A program made the translations under genes and the position numbers. Below, piece by piece: positions 25,835 to 35,209 of a DNA stretch of 64,000 bases. The notes under the pieces were generated by a model. It was not told where the DNA came from and made no database searches. It worked only from the letters and a program-made list of their open reading frames with translations. Within the stretch, counting starts at the first letter, position 1. Each line of letters begins with the position of its first letter. This stretch comes from Streptomyces sp. NRRL F-525 (GTDB lineage Bacteria > Actinomycetota > Actinomycetes > Streptomycetales > Streptomycetaceae): NCBI RefSeq assembly GCF_000716605.1, contig NZ_JNXE01000005.1, positions 186,001 to 250,000 of the forward strand. The letters are read 5' to 3'.

Positions 25835-27001
25835 ATGCCTCGTTGGAGGGCCTTGCCGGATGAACTCGATCCGCAGGTCAGGGAGTTCGCGAGCCAGTTG
25901 CGCAGGCTCGTCGACCGCAGCGGCCTGAGCATCGCGGCGGTGGCCGACCGCACGGGCTACAGCAAGACGTCCTGGGACCGTTACCTCAACGGCCGGCTCC
26001 TCGCACCGAAGGGCGCGATCATCGCCCTGGCCGAGGTCACCGGCACCAATCCCGTTCATCTCACCACGATGTGGGAGCTCGCCGAGCGTTCCTGGAGCCG
26101 CTCGGAGATGCGGCACGACATGACCATGGAGGCGATCCGGGTCTCCCAGGCGCGGGCGGCGCTGGGGGAGTTCGGGGCGGCCCCGGCACCCACGACACCG
26201 GCGGCACCCGCGAAGGGCGGCAAGTCGGCCCGCAAGGGTGGCGGCAGTGCCACCGCGACCCCGGGGATCGCGGGCCCGGCGGGAGTGTCGCCGACGGTGC
26301 CGCCACAGCCGGCGGCGCCCGACAGCGACGTACGGGAAGGTCCTTCGAAGGTCGCCAACTCGTGGGGGATGGCGGGGTATTCGGCACCGAAGCAGTCGGG
26401 TGCCGAGGCCGCCGCCGTGACGCCCCGGCCCGAGACGCCGGTCCCGAACAGCGAACCGCCGCAGCCGCCTCGCCCCGCACGGCCCGACGGTGTGGGCGGT
26501 GCCAAGCGCCGGGCACTGATGTTCGGGGCCGGGGTCCTCGGGGTGCTGGTCGTGATCGCGGCGGTGTTCCTGTTCACGAACAACGGCGGCGGGGGCGAGA
26601 AGGCCGCCGCCAAGCACACCTCGGCCGCGCCGTCCGTCAGCGCGAACCCCGACCTGCCCGCCGGAGTGAAGTGCGTGGGCGCCGGCTGCACCGGCAAGGA
26701 CGCCGAGGCGATGGGCTGCACGACGGAGGCGGGCGCGGTGACCACCGCCAAGACCGCGACCGTCGGGACCACCGTCGTCGAGGTCCGCTACAGCAAGACC
26801 TGCGGCGCCGCCTGGGGCCGGATCACCACGGGCGTGGCGGGGGACTCCGTGCAGGTCAGCGCGGGGACTGCCAAGGAGACCGACAGCATCACCGCGTCCG
26901 GTGACGCCATCGCGTACACCCCGATGGTGGCCGTGAAGGACGCCGGCGAGGCGAAGGCGTGCGTGACGCTGGCGTCGGGGCAGAAGGGGTGCACCACGTA
27001 G
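25835..27001 (+). CDS. HTH / transmembrane / DUF2690 protein (long paralogue)
   Basis: 388 aa. The ATG at 25835 was chosen for the GAGGGGGGAAAG before it. Residues 5-75 repeat the HTH of the preceding gene (QLRRLVDRSGLSIAAVADRT, YSKTSWDRYLN). A Pro/Ala-rich linker of about 150 residues follows, then a TM segment ([20 protein letters not shown]) near 230 and an extracellular DUF2690 domain with paired cysteines (VKCVGAGCTGKDAEAMGC, KTCGAAWGRI, KACVTLASGQKGC). It may relay an outside signal to a cytoplasmic DNA- or protein-binding head. A terminator follows. Confidence 0.8.
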   Translation: MPRWRALPDELDPQVREFASQLRRLVDRSGLSIAAVADRTGYSKTSWDRYLNGRLLAPKGAIIALAEVTGTNPVHLTTMWELAERSWSRSEMRHDMTMEAIRVSQARAALGEFGAAPAPTTPAAPAKGGKSARKGGGSATATPGIAGPAGVSPTVPPQPAAPDSDVREGPSKVANSWGMAGYSAPKQSGAEAAAVTPRPETPVPNSEPPQPPRPARPDGVGGAKRRALMFGAGVLGVLVVIAAVFLFTNNGGGGEKAAAKHTSAAPSVSANPDLPAGVKCVGAGCTGKDAEAMGCTTEAGAVTTAKTATVGTTVVEVRYSKTCGAAWGRITTGVAGDSVQVSAGTAKETDSITASGDAIAYTPMVAVKDAGEAKACVTLASGQKGCTT

Positions 27002-27116
27002 TCCGCGCGTGCGGCGACCGTTTGTGGGGATTCTGTGTACGTGCGGAATGACCGCTCCGGATCGGGGGCAGGCGGAAAGTACCCCCACGGGATTCCGGAC
27101 CCCCGGTTCCCCCCAC

Positions 27117-27161
27117 GGCGGTCGTCCGGTGTTCCTCTCCCGAGCCGGACGGCCGCCTTTT
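27117..27161 (+). terminator. terminator hairpin with T-run
   Basis: GGCGGTCGTCCGG and CCGGACGGCCGCC form a 13-base stem with one G-U pair and a 15-base loop, followed by TTTT. It lies 116 bases after the DUF2690 gene; the stretch between holds nothing recognisable. Confidence 0.7.
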
Positions 27162-27259
27162 GTGTGCCCCGGTCCGCGTTTCCCATGCGCAGGACCCGGC
27201 GCTGTGGGGTGGGCCACACGGACCCGGGAGTCCGGGATCGCGGATGCGCGATAGCCTGA

Positions 27260-28345
<1,086 letters not shown>

Positions 28346-28405
28346 TCATCGGCCTCATGTAGTTACCTGCGGGGCCGTTCTCGACGGCTCTGTCACGGGC
28401 TTGCG

Positions 28406-28441
28406 CGGGCCCTGTTCCGGTTACGGCCGGAGCGGGGCCCG
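28406..28441 (+). terminator. terminator hairpin after mdh
   Basis: CGGGCCC...CCGG and CCGG...GGGCCCG arms with a small internal mismatch, followed by TTTCC; 60 bases after the mdh stop. Confidence 0.6.
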
Positions 28442-28502
28442 TTTCCTGTTTCCGCCGCTAACTTCGGAAGAGGTACGTGGTGGGTGATTCGGGGGGTTCG
28501 TG

Positions 28503-29270
28503 ATGAGTGACTGGGATCGTTTCGCGGCCGGGCACGGGCCGAGTGAGGAGCGCGGACAGGCGCCCTGGTCGGTGTGGTCCACGGCGGAGACGCAGACCTC
28601 GCTGACCGCGCCGGCGTGGGTGTCACCACCGGCTCCAACTCCCGTTCCCGCGCCGGTTCTTGCGCCCGCTTCCGGCCGTCGCGCCTGGCGGCTGGTCCTC
28701 GCGGTGGCTCTCGCGGTGGTGCTGGGCGCGGGTGCCGGGGGAGGGGTCTGGTACGTCACGCACGGCCGCGCGAAGGTGGGTGCGGGTGAGAGTGCGGGCG
28801 TGACCCGGTCGGCATCGGCGTACCGCACAGCCGAGGACCCCGCCGGCTACACGGTCGACGTCCCCCGGGGCTGGACCCGTACCCAACGGCAGGGCGCGAA
28901 GGCCCCGGTGGTCACCTACGGCTCCCCGGACGGCACCCGCCGCCTCCAGATCTTCCGCGTCTCGGAGGACTCCCCGGCCGAGTCCCTCGACCTCGCCGAG
29001 AACGACCCCGGCTACGGCTTCGTCCGCCAGCCCGGCTACCAGGTCATCGACCGTGCCACCGGCCCCAGTTGGGCGGAACTCACCTATCGCTACGACGGTG
29101 GTCGGGGCGAGGGTGCGCGCCGGGTGATCGACCGTCGTTTCGAGGCGGCGGGCGGCTCGCTCTACGCGGTCCGGTCCAGTGGCCCCGAGTCCCTCGATCC
29201 CGCGCTGGTCAGGGGCCCGCTCACCGCGGCGGTGGATTCCTTCTGCCCGGCGGGCGCGAACTGCCGCTAG
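28503..29270 (+). CDS. single-pass membrane protein, extracellular domain unknown
   Basis: 255 aa. A GTG at 28500 directly before the ATG is an alternative start. Residues 1-60 are Pro/Ser/Ala-rich and cytoplasmic, followed by a TM segment (LVLAVALAVVLGAGAGGGVW). The outside domain of about 160 residues contains YTVDVPRGWTRTQ, a stretch resembling the beta-rich extracellular regions of actinobacterial kinases and lipoproteins, and ends in FCPAGANCR with two cysteines. No enzyme motif. Separated from mdh by a terminator. Confidence 0.7.
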   Translation: MSDWDRFAAGHGPSEERGQAPWSVWSTAETQTSLTAPAWVSPPAPTPVPAPVLAPASGRRAWRLVLAVALAVVLGAGAGGGVWYVTHGRAKVGAGESAGVTRSASAYRTAEDPAGYTVDVPRGWTRTQRQGAKAPVVTYGSPDGTRRLQIFRVSEDSPAESLDLAENDPGYGFVRQPGYQVIDRATGPSWAELTYRYDGGRGEGARRVIDRRFEAAGGSLYAVRSSGPESLDPALVRGPLTAAVDSFCPAGANCR

Positions 29271-29305
29271 TCGGGCGCGAACTGCCCTTGGGCGGGGGCG
29301 GGTTC

Positions 29306-29995
29306 CTACTCCAGCCCCCGCTTCCCCGGCGCCCAGAACGGCTTCGTGAGGACCGAGCGCCGGTCCCAGCCCAACTCCCGTACGAGCACCTGCCGGACGT
29401 GCTGCACGGTACGGGCCTCCCCGGCGACGTACGCGATGCCGCCGGGCTCGGGGGCCAGGTCCTGCACCGCGCCCGGGAGTGAAGTCCCGCCCCTGGTCAG
29501 CCAGTTGAGGCGGTCGGAGTGGGCCAGCGGCAGCCGGTCCGCCGCCGATTCCGTCTCCACGACACCGGAGACCCGAGCCTCCTCGGGCAGCGCGGCCAGC
29601 ATCGCGCCGAAGGCGACCGAGGCCGTCTCCTCGCCGACGAAGACGTGGTGGGAGGCGTCGGGGCGGAGCGTGAAGGTGCCCTCGGGCTTGCGCAGGCGCA
29701 CCTGGTCGCCGGTGCCGACGCTCTTCCCCCAGCGGGTCCCGGGTCCGTCCTCGGAGTGGTCCAGCACGCACAACTCGACGGTGCCGGACGGGTCGTAGCG
29801 CCAGATCGAGTACGTACGCAGGGTCAGGCCGGTGACCAGGACACGGACCTGCTGGCCGGGGCGGACGTCGAGACCCGCGAGGGTGTCGCTCTCGATGCGC
29901 AGGCGGCGCATGCGGGCGGTGATGGGTTCGGCGGTGGTGACGGTGGCCCGGAGGGTGACCAGGTCGAGGACGGGGTTCAGGAGGGCGGACGGCAC
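29306..29995 (-). CDS. siderophore-interacting protein (ferric-siderophore reductase family)
   Basis: 229 aa. The N-terminal FAD-binding barrel carries LRTYSIWRYD (the R.YS flavin motif near residue 60) and GTRWGKSVGTGDQV. The C-terminal SIP domain includes HHVFVGEETASVAFGAML and YVAGEARTVQHVRQVL. Family members use NAD(P)H to reduce ferric siderophores in the cytoplasm and release iron. It follows the MFS gene on the same strand at a 42-base distance, so one transcript may cover both. No siderophore biosynthesis genes are visible here. Confidence 0.88.
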   Translation of the reverse strand: MPSALLNPVLDLVTLRATVTTAEPITARMRRLRIESDTLAGLDVRPGQQVRVLVTGLTLRTYSIWRYDPSGTVELCVLDHSEDGPGTRWGKSVGTGDQVRLRKPEGTFTLRPDASHHVFVGEETASVAFGAMLAALPEEARVSGVVETESAADRLPLAHSDRLNWLTRGGTSLPGAVQDLAPEPGGIAYVAGEARTVQHVRQVLVRELGWDRRSVLTKPFWAPGKRGLE

Positions 29996-30037
29996 AGGGG
30001 GCTCCTCAACTGGGGTGCTCGTGTGGGGAGTTGGCGA

Positions 30038-31447
30038 TCAGGAGTGGCGGGCTGGACGCGATAGTACGCGTTTCTCGTCGGACGCGATAGTGCGTGTGGT
30101 GGTCCTGCGGTCGCGGTGTCCGACGATCACGACCGCGGTGGCCGCGAGGACGATCAGGGCGACCGTGCGCAGCGCCGGGGCAATGCCGTGGGCGAGGTCG
30201 GGGTGGGCGGCCAGGATCGTGCCGGTGACCGCCACGCCCAGGGCCGCGCCGAGTTCGCGGGCCGAGGTGCCCAGGCCGGAACCGAGTCCCGCCTGGTGCG
30301 GTGGGAGCGAGGTGACGACGCCGACCGTGAGCGCGGGCATGGAGAGCCCGGTGCCCGCCGAGATCACCAGCAGCCAGCAGGCGTACGTCCAGTACGGGGT
30401 GCCCGCGTCGGCGGTGGACGCGCCGAGCAGGCCCAGGCCGATGAGGGCGAGACCGGTGCCGATGACCGGGCGGGGGTGGTGTGCCCAGCGGACGGCGAGC
30501 TTCGGGACGAGGGCCATGCCGATCGTCAGCGGCACGATCGCGACGCCGGTGACGGCGGCACCGTAGCCCTTGATTCCTTGCAGGTACTGGGAGTTGACGT
30601 AGAAGAGGGAGAACAGGCCGAAGAAGCCGGTGGCCGTGCCGAGGGTGGCCGCGCGGAGGGTGGGGGAGGTGAAGACGCGCGGGTCGAGGAGCGGGGTGCG
30701 GGAGCGCAGGGCGTGGACGGTGAAGGCGGCGATCAGTACGGCGGCCGCCGCGAAGGCCGTGATGATGCGCGGGGAGGTCCAGCCGTAGGCCGGGCCCTCG
30801 ATGATGCCGAAGAGGAGCGCGACCAGGCCGGTGGTCAGGAGGGCGGTGCCGGTGGGGTCGAGGTTGCTGTGCGCGGAGCGTGCCGTGCGGGGTGTGGTGA
30901 GGGTGACCGCGAGGGCGAGCAGGGCGGCCAGTGGGACCATCGCCCCGAACAGGGCGCGCCAGGACAGGAATTGGCCGACCAGGCCGCCGCCGAGGTTGCC
31001 CGCGAGTCCGCCGAGGCCGAGCGCGAGGGTCCAACTGCCCATGGCGCGGGCCCTGTTCTCCGGGGCGGACAGGTGCACGAGGATCGACATCGTCGCGGGC
31101 GTGATGAGTGCCGCGCCCGCGCCGGACAGGCCGCGGCCCGCGATCAGCGTCGCCGGGTTCTGCGCGAGCGCGCTGGTGGCGGCGCCCGCCGCGAACAGGG
31201 CGAGCCCGGCGAGCAGCGCGCCCTTGCGGCCGTGCCGGTCGCCGAGCGCGCCGGCCGGGATGAGGAGTCCGGCGAAGACGATGACGTACGCGTCGACCAT
31301 CCACAGCAGTTCGGTGTGCGAGGGGTGCAGGGAGGACGAACTCAGCTGCGGGATGAGGAGGTTGATGGCGGCGACCATGCTCTGCGCGACGAGGACGCAG
31401 GCGCAGAGGGTGAGGAGGGTGGAGCGCTTCAGGGCAGGCGGGGGCAT
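30038..31447 (-). CDS. MFS transporter (DHA2-type drug/siderophore exporter)
   Basis: 469 aa. The ATG at 31447 begins MPPPALKRSTLLTLCACVLV, the first of 12-14 predicted TM segments. Motif A is visible as GALGDRHGRKGALLAG and an exporter-type motif C region as GLGGLAGNLGGGLVGQ. The C-terminus is cytoplasmic and basic. Substrate is unknown. Because the next gene encodes a siderophore-interacting protein, siderophore or drug export are both reasonable. The divergent LysR gene is the likely regulator; a site for it lies in the 94-base space between them. Confidence 0.85.
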   Translation of the reverse strand: MPPPALKRSTLLTLCACVLVAQSMVAAINLLIPQLSSSSLHPSHTELLWMVDAYVIVFAGLLIPAGALGDRHGRKGALLAGLALFAAGAATSALAQNPATLIAGRGLSGAGAALITPATMSILVHLSAPENRARAMGSWTLALGLGGLAGNLGGGLVGQFLSWRALFGAMVPLAALLALAVTLTTPRTARSAHSNLDPTGTALLTTGLVALLFGIIEGPAYGWTSPRIITAFAAAAVLIAAFTVHALRSRTPLLDPRVFTSPTLRAATLGTATGFFGLFSLFYVNSQYLQGIKGYGAAVTGVAIVPLTIGMALVPKLAVRWAHHPRPVIGTGLALIGLGLLGASTADAGTPYWTYACWLLVISAGTGLSMPALTVGVVTSLPPHQAGLGSGLGTSARELGAALGVAVTGTILAAHPDLAHGIAPALRTVALIVLAATAVVIVGHRDRRTTTRTIASDEKRVLSRPARHS

Positions 31448-31520
31448 GGCTCCTCCGGGGAGCTTCGGTGTGGTGTGGGGTGCCCTGTCACCGTAGGCTC
31501 GGCAGTGACCTGCTTTCCAG

Positions 31521-31533
31521 TGCAACCTTTGCA
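31521..31533. promoter_or_regulatory. LysR-type T-N11-A box between MFS and lysR genes
   Basis: TGCAACCTTTGCA is an imperfect inverted repeat of the T-N11-A form, immediately upstream of the LysR ribosome binding site (AAGGGGAG) and on the MFS promoter side. It suits autorepression plus control of the exporter. Confidence 0.4.
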
Positions 31534-31541
31534 AGGGGAGA

Positions 31542-32495
31542 ATGCGTGTGACGCAATCCGCGAGTTCCGGGAGTTCCGGCAGCTCAGGGGGCTTGGATCT
31601 CAATCTGCTGGTCGCCCTGGACGTGCTGCTGGAGGAGCAGAGCGTGCAGCGCGCCGCGCACCGGCTGCATCTCTCCGAACCGGCGATGAGCCGCACGCTC
31701 GGCCGCATCCGCAAGGCGCTAGGCGATCCCGTGCTGGTCCGGGCCGGGCGGCGGATGGTGCCCACCCCGCACGCGCTGGCCGTACGGGCGGAGGTGAGCG
31801 CGGTGGTGGAGCGGGCGCGTGCGCTGTTCGCTCCGGGCCGGGACGCCGACCTCAGGACCGTCACCCGTACGTTCACGATCCTCGGCCACGACGCGATCGC
31901 CGCCCTGTATGGCGCGGCCCTGTTCGCGCGCGCCGCCCAGGAGGCGCCCGGCATCCGCATCCGGTTTCTGTCCGAGAGCCATGTCGACGCGCCGTTCCTG
32001 CGGCAGGGGACCGCCGACCTGGAGGTGGGGGTCATCGACTCCACGGCGCCCGAGGTGCGTGTGGAGACCCTGTACGAGGACCGGATGGTCGGGATCGTCC
32101 GGGCCGGACATCCGCTGCTGGAGGGGGAGTTGACCCCGAAGCGGTTCGCCGAGTCGGGGTCCCATCTGCTCGTGTCGCGGCGCGGCAAGCTGCACGGTCC
32201 CGTCGATGCCGCGCTCGCCGAACTCGGCCTGGAACGGCGGGTGGTGGGCTCCGTCGGCACCCTGCCCGCCTCGATGTTCGTGCTGCGCGACACCGACCTG
32301 ATCGGGCTGACCAGCTCCTGGGGCCTGCCGATGGCCGCCGCGTTCGGACTGGTCACCTTCGAGGTGCCCCTCGAACTCCCCCCGCTCCCGCTGGGGTTGG
32401 CCTGGCATCCGCGTCATGAGGCCGACCCGGCGCACGCCTGGCTGCGGGGTGTCGTGCGGGAGTTGATGGGGGACCGGTCAGCCGCCGTCGCCTAG
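31542..32495 (+). CDS. LysR-family transcriptional regulator
   Basis: 317 aa, the normal length. A short Ser/Gly-rich start (SASSGSSGSSGG) is followed by the winged helix at about 18-78 (LNLLVALDVLLEEQSVQRAA, HLSEPAMSRTLGRIRKALGD). The effector-binding domain runs from about 100 to 300. The ATG at 31542 or the GTG at 31548 may be used. Divergent from the MFS/siderophore-interacting pair, its expected target. Its last 18 bases overlap the end of the convergent MarR-GNAT gene. Confidence 0.9.
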   Translation: MRVTQSASSGSSGSSGGLDLNLLVALDVLLEEQSVQRAAHRLHLSEPAMSRTLGRIRKALGDPVLVRAGRRMVPTPHALAVRAEVSAVVERARALFAPGRDADLRTVTRTFTILGHDAIAALYGAALFARAAQEAPGIRIRFLSESHVDAPFLRQGTADLEVGVIDSTAPEVRVETLYEDRMVGIVRAGHPLLEGELTPKRFAESGSHLLVSRRGKLHGPVDAALAELGLERRVVGSVGTLPASMFVLRDTDLIGLTSSWGLPMAAAFGLVTFEVPLELPPLPLGLAWHPRHEADPAHAWLRGVVRELMGDRSAAVA

Positions 32496-33443
32496 CCGCT
32501 TCTCGAACCAGTGGTCCGCGTAGACATGATCGACGTACGCCGGAATCTCCGCGTACCCGCACGCCCGGTACATCGCCTGCGCCTCCGTGAGCGCCGCGTG
32601 CGTGTCCAGCCGTACGACAGTGAACTCGTGCTCTACGGCGGCCAGTTCGAGCTCCGTGAGGACGCGGCGGGCGAGGCCGAGGCGGCGGGCGTCGGGGTGC
32701 ACCCAGACGTGCCGGATCTCGCCGACGCCCGGCTCCAGGGTCCGCAGCGCCCCGCAGGCCACGGGCCGCCCCTCCTCGTACGCGACGAAGAACGCGCCCG
32801 CGTCCCCGGTGACCTCCTCCGGCCGTACGAGATCCGTCTTGTCGAAGCCCTCCGGGAACCGGGCGTCGATGTCGGCGGCGTAGGCGTCCAGGCAGGCGCG
32901 GGCGTCCTCGGCGGCGCCGTCGACGAGGGTGACCGTGATACCGGCGAGGCGGAGGAGGCGTCGGGTGGTCGCCAACGCGTGGGTGAGTTCGGCGCGTTGG
33001 GGTGTGGTGAGAGTGGCGAGGAGGCCGGCGGCGAGCGCGTTGGAACGGCGGTGCTGCTCCTCGACCTCGACGCGGCCGGCGTCGGTCAGCTCGATCAGGC
33101 GCAGCCGGGTGTCGTGCGGCGGCACGGTCAGCCGCACCAGGCCCTGCGCCTCCAGCGACTTCGCCATCCGGCTCAAGTAGCCCGCGTCCAGGGCGAGTCG
33201 GCCGCGCAGTTCGCGCAGCGAGACCCCGTCCCCGATCTCGAACAGCAGGCGCGCCTCGCCGAGGGGGCGGTTCTGGCCGAGGTAGTGGTCGTCGAGGGCG
33301 CCGATGCGGCGGGTGAAGTAGCGGTTGAAGCGCCGGAAGGCGGCTACGTCCTCCGCGGTCACCGGTGCCGGGGCCTCTGCCGGTGCCTGTGCCGATGCGG
33401 GTGTGGGTGCCGAAGCGGGTGTCGATTCCGTGACTGGCTCCAT
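32478..33443 (-). CDS. MarR regulator fused to GNAT acetyltransferase
   Basis: 321 aa. After an Ala/Pro-rich stretch of about 25 residues comes a MarR winged helix (about 28-165) with PLGEARLLFEIGDGVSLREL and LDAGYLSRMAKSLEAQGLV. Residues about 170-315 are a GNAT domain with FVAYEEGRPVACGALR, VWVHPDARRLGLARRVLTEL (acetyl-CoA phosphate loop) and QAMYRACGYAEIPAY. This fusion is known in bacteria. It may acetylate a metabolite and control its own operon. A palindrome abuts its start codon. It is also divergent from the betaine operon, 198 bases away. Confidence 0.9.
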   Translation of the reverse strand: MEPVTESTPASAPTPASAQAPAEAPAPVTAEDVAAFRRFNRYFTRRIGALDDHYLGQNRPLGEARLLFEIGDGVSLRELRGRLALDAGYLSRMAKSLEAQGLVRLTVPPHDTRLRLIELTDAGRVEVEEQHRRSNALAAGLLATLTTPQRAELTHALATTRRLLRLAGITVTLVDGAAEDARACLDAYAADIDARFPEGFDKTDLVRPEEVTGDAGAFFVAYEEGRPVACGALRTLEPGVGEIRHVWVHPDARRLGLARRVLTELELAAVEHEFTVVRLDTHAALTEAQAMYRACGYAEIPAYVDHVYADHWFEKRLGDGG

Positions 33444-33444
33444 A

Positions 33445-33467
33445 TTCTTTGACTTTAGTCAAAGGAA
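33445..33467. promoter_or_regulatory. MarR-type operator at the start of the MarR-GNAT gene
   Basis: CTTTGAC-TTTA-GTCAAAG (33447-33464) has perfect 7-base arms, extended outward by ATT..AAT. It lies two bases from the start codon, so binding would block transcription or translation start. It is AT-rich in a GC-rich genome. Confidence 0.6.
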
Positions 33468-33641
33468 TCCGAGGAGTCCACGGTCGCGATGCGGCTTTTG
33501 TCCCCCTGTTCAGTGGCTCGGCCCACTTTCGGCCACGGATTGCGCATGCATACGGACGTCCCGGGCAGGCGCTCGCAGTCCCCGAGAGTGACAGTTAGGT
33601 GACGCTGGGGCGCTGAACAGGAACGGAAGGCAATACCGATC

Positions 33642-35168
33642 ATGGCCGACAACACGGAACAGCAGGCGGGGAAGACCATTCACGCGGGTGGGGACTGGCT
33701 CGAAGCGGTCTCCGGCGCCACGCGCGAGATCATCGACCCCGCGGACGCGCTGCCGTTCGCCGTGGTCGCGGAGGGCGACGAGAAGGACACCGACATAGCC
33801 GTCGCCGCCGCCCGTGCCGCCTTCGACGGCGGTCAGGGGGCCTGGCCGCTCACCCCCGTCACCGAGCGCGCCGCCCTGCTGCGCCGCGTCGCCGACCTCC
33901 TCGTGCGCGACCGCGAGGAGCTCGGCCTGCTGGAGAGCCGGGACGCGGGCAAGACCGTAGAGGAGGGTCGCGTCGACATCGACTGTGTCGCCGACGCCTT
34001 CCGCTACTTCGCCGACCTCGTCGCCGGCGAGGCCCCCGGCCGGGTCGTCGACGCGGGCACGCCCGAGGTGCACAGCGTCGTCGTGCACGAGCCCGTCGGC
34101 GTCTGCGCGCTGATCACCCCGTGGAACTACCCGCTGCTCCAGGCGAGTTGGAAGATCGCGCCCGCCCTCGCGGCCGGCAACACCTTCGTCGTCAAGCCCA
34201 GCGAGATCACCCCGCTGACGACGATCGCCCTGATCGACCTGCTCGTCGAGGCAGGTCTGCCCGCCGGTGTCGCCAACATCGTCACCGGGCCGGGCCACTC
34301 GGTCGGCGCCCGGCTCGCCGAGCACCCCGACGTCGACCTCGTCTCCTTCACCGGCGGCCTGATCAGCGGCACGAAGGTGGCCCAGGCCGCCGCCGTGACC
34401 GTGAAGAAGGTCGCCCTCGAACTCGGCGGCAAGAACCCCAACGTCGTCTTCGCCGACGCCTGCGCCACCGAGGAGGGCTTCGACACCGCCGTCGACCAGG
34501 CCCTCAACGCGGCCTTCATCCACAGCGGCCAGGTCTGCTCCGCGGGTGCCCGCCTCATCGTCGAGGAAACCGTCCGCGAGCGCTTCGTCGCCGAACTCGC
34601 CCGCCGCGCCGAGAAGATCCGCCTCGGCCGCGGCACCGAGGACGGCGTCGAGTGCGGCCCGCTCGTCTCCGAACAGCAGCGCGCCAAGACCGAGTCGTAC
34701 GTCGCCGCCGCCCTCGCCGAGGGCGCGGTGCTGCGCTCCGGCGGCAAGCGCCCCGAGCCGACCGCGGCCCGGCCCGCCACCGGCTACTTCTACGAGCCGA
34801 CCGTCCTCGACCAGTGCCACCGCGAGATGACCGTCGTACGCGAAGAGGTCTTCGGACCGGTCCTCACCGTCGAGACCTTCCGCACCGAGGACGAGGCGGT
34901 CGCTCTCGCCAACGACACCGAGTACGGCCTCGCGGGCGCCGTCTGGACCGCCGACGCGGGCCGCGCGCGCCGCGTCGCCGGACGACTCCGCCACGGCACC
35001 GTCTGGATCAACGACTTCCACCCCTACCTCCCGCAGGCGGAGTGGGGCGGCTTCGGAAAGAGCGGCGTGGGCCGGGAGTTGGGCCCCGCCGGACTCGCCG
35101 AGTACCGCGAGGCCAAGCACGTCTACCAGAACCTGGCGCCGAAGCCGGTCCGCTGGTTCGCGGGCTGA
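33642..35168 (+). CDS. aldehyde dehydrogenase, probably betaine aldehyde dehydrogenase
   Basis: 508 aa. An NAD(P)-dependent aldehyde dehydrogenase with the full signature set: ITPWNYPLLQASWKIAPALA, SFTGGLISGT in the cofactor region, catalytic Glu260 in ALELGGKNPNVVF and catalytic Cys299 in SGQVCSAGAR, then EEVFGPVLTVETF. Its place before a GMC (choline dehydrogenase-like) gene and a betaine ABC importer supports oxidation of betaine aldehyde to glycine betaine, the osmoprotectant. Substrate is by context. ATG after GGAAGGCAATACC. First gene of a five-gene operon. Confidence 0.88.
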   Translation: MADNTEQQAGKTIHAGGDWLEAVSGATREIIDPADALPFAVVAEGDEKDTDIAVAAARAAFDGGQGAWPLTPVTERAALLRRVADLLVRDREELGLLESRDAGKTVEEGRVDIDCVADAFRYFADLVAGEAPGRVVDAGTPEVHSVVVHEPVGVCALITPWNYPLLQASWKIAPALAAGNTFVVKPSEITPLTTIALIDLLVEAGLPAGVANIVTGPGHSVGARLAEHPDVDLVSFTGGLISGTKVAQAAAVTVKKVALELGGKNPNVVFADACATEEGFDTAVDQALNAAFIHSGQVCSAGARLIVEETVRERFVAELARRAEKIRLGRGTEDGVECGPLVSEQQRAKTESYVAAALAEGAVLRSGGKRPEPTAARPATGYFYEPTVLDQCHREMTVVREEVFGPVLTVETFRTEDEAVALANDTEYGLAGAVWTADAGRARRVAGRLRHGTVWINDFHPYLPQAEWGGFGKSGVGRELGPAGLAEYREAKHVYQNLAPKPVRWFAG

Positions 35169-35209
35169 GCCCCCCCGCCTCTTTCTTTCCGACTGGAGTG
35201 AGTACCCCC

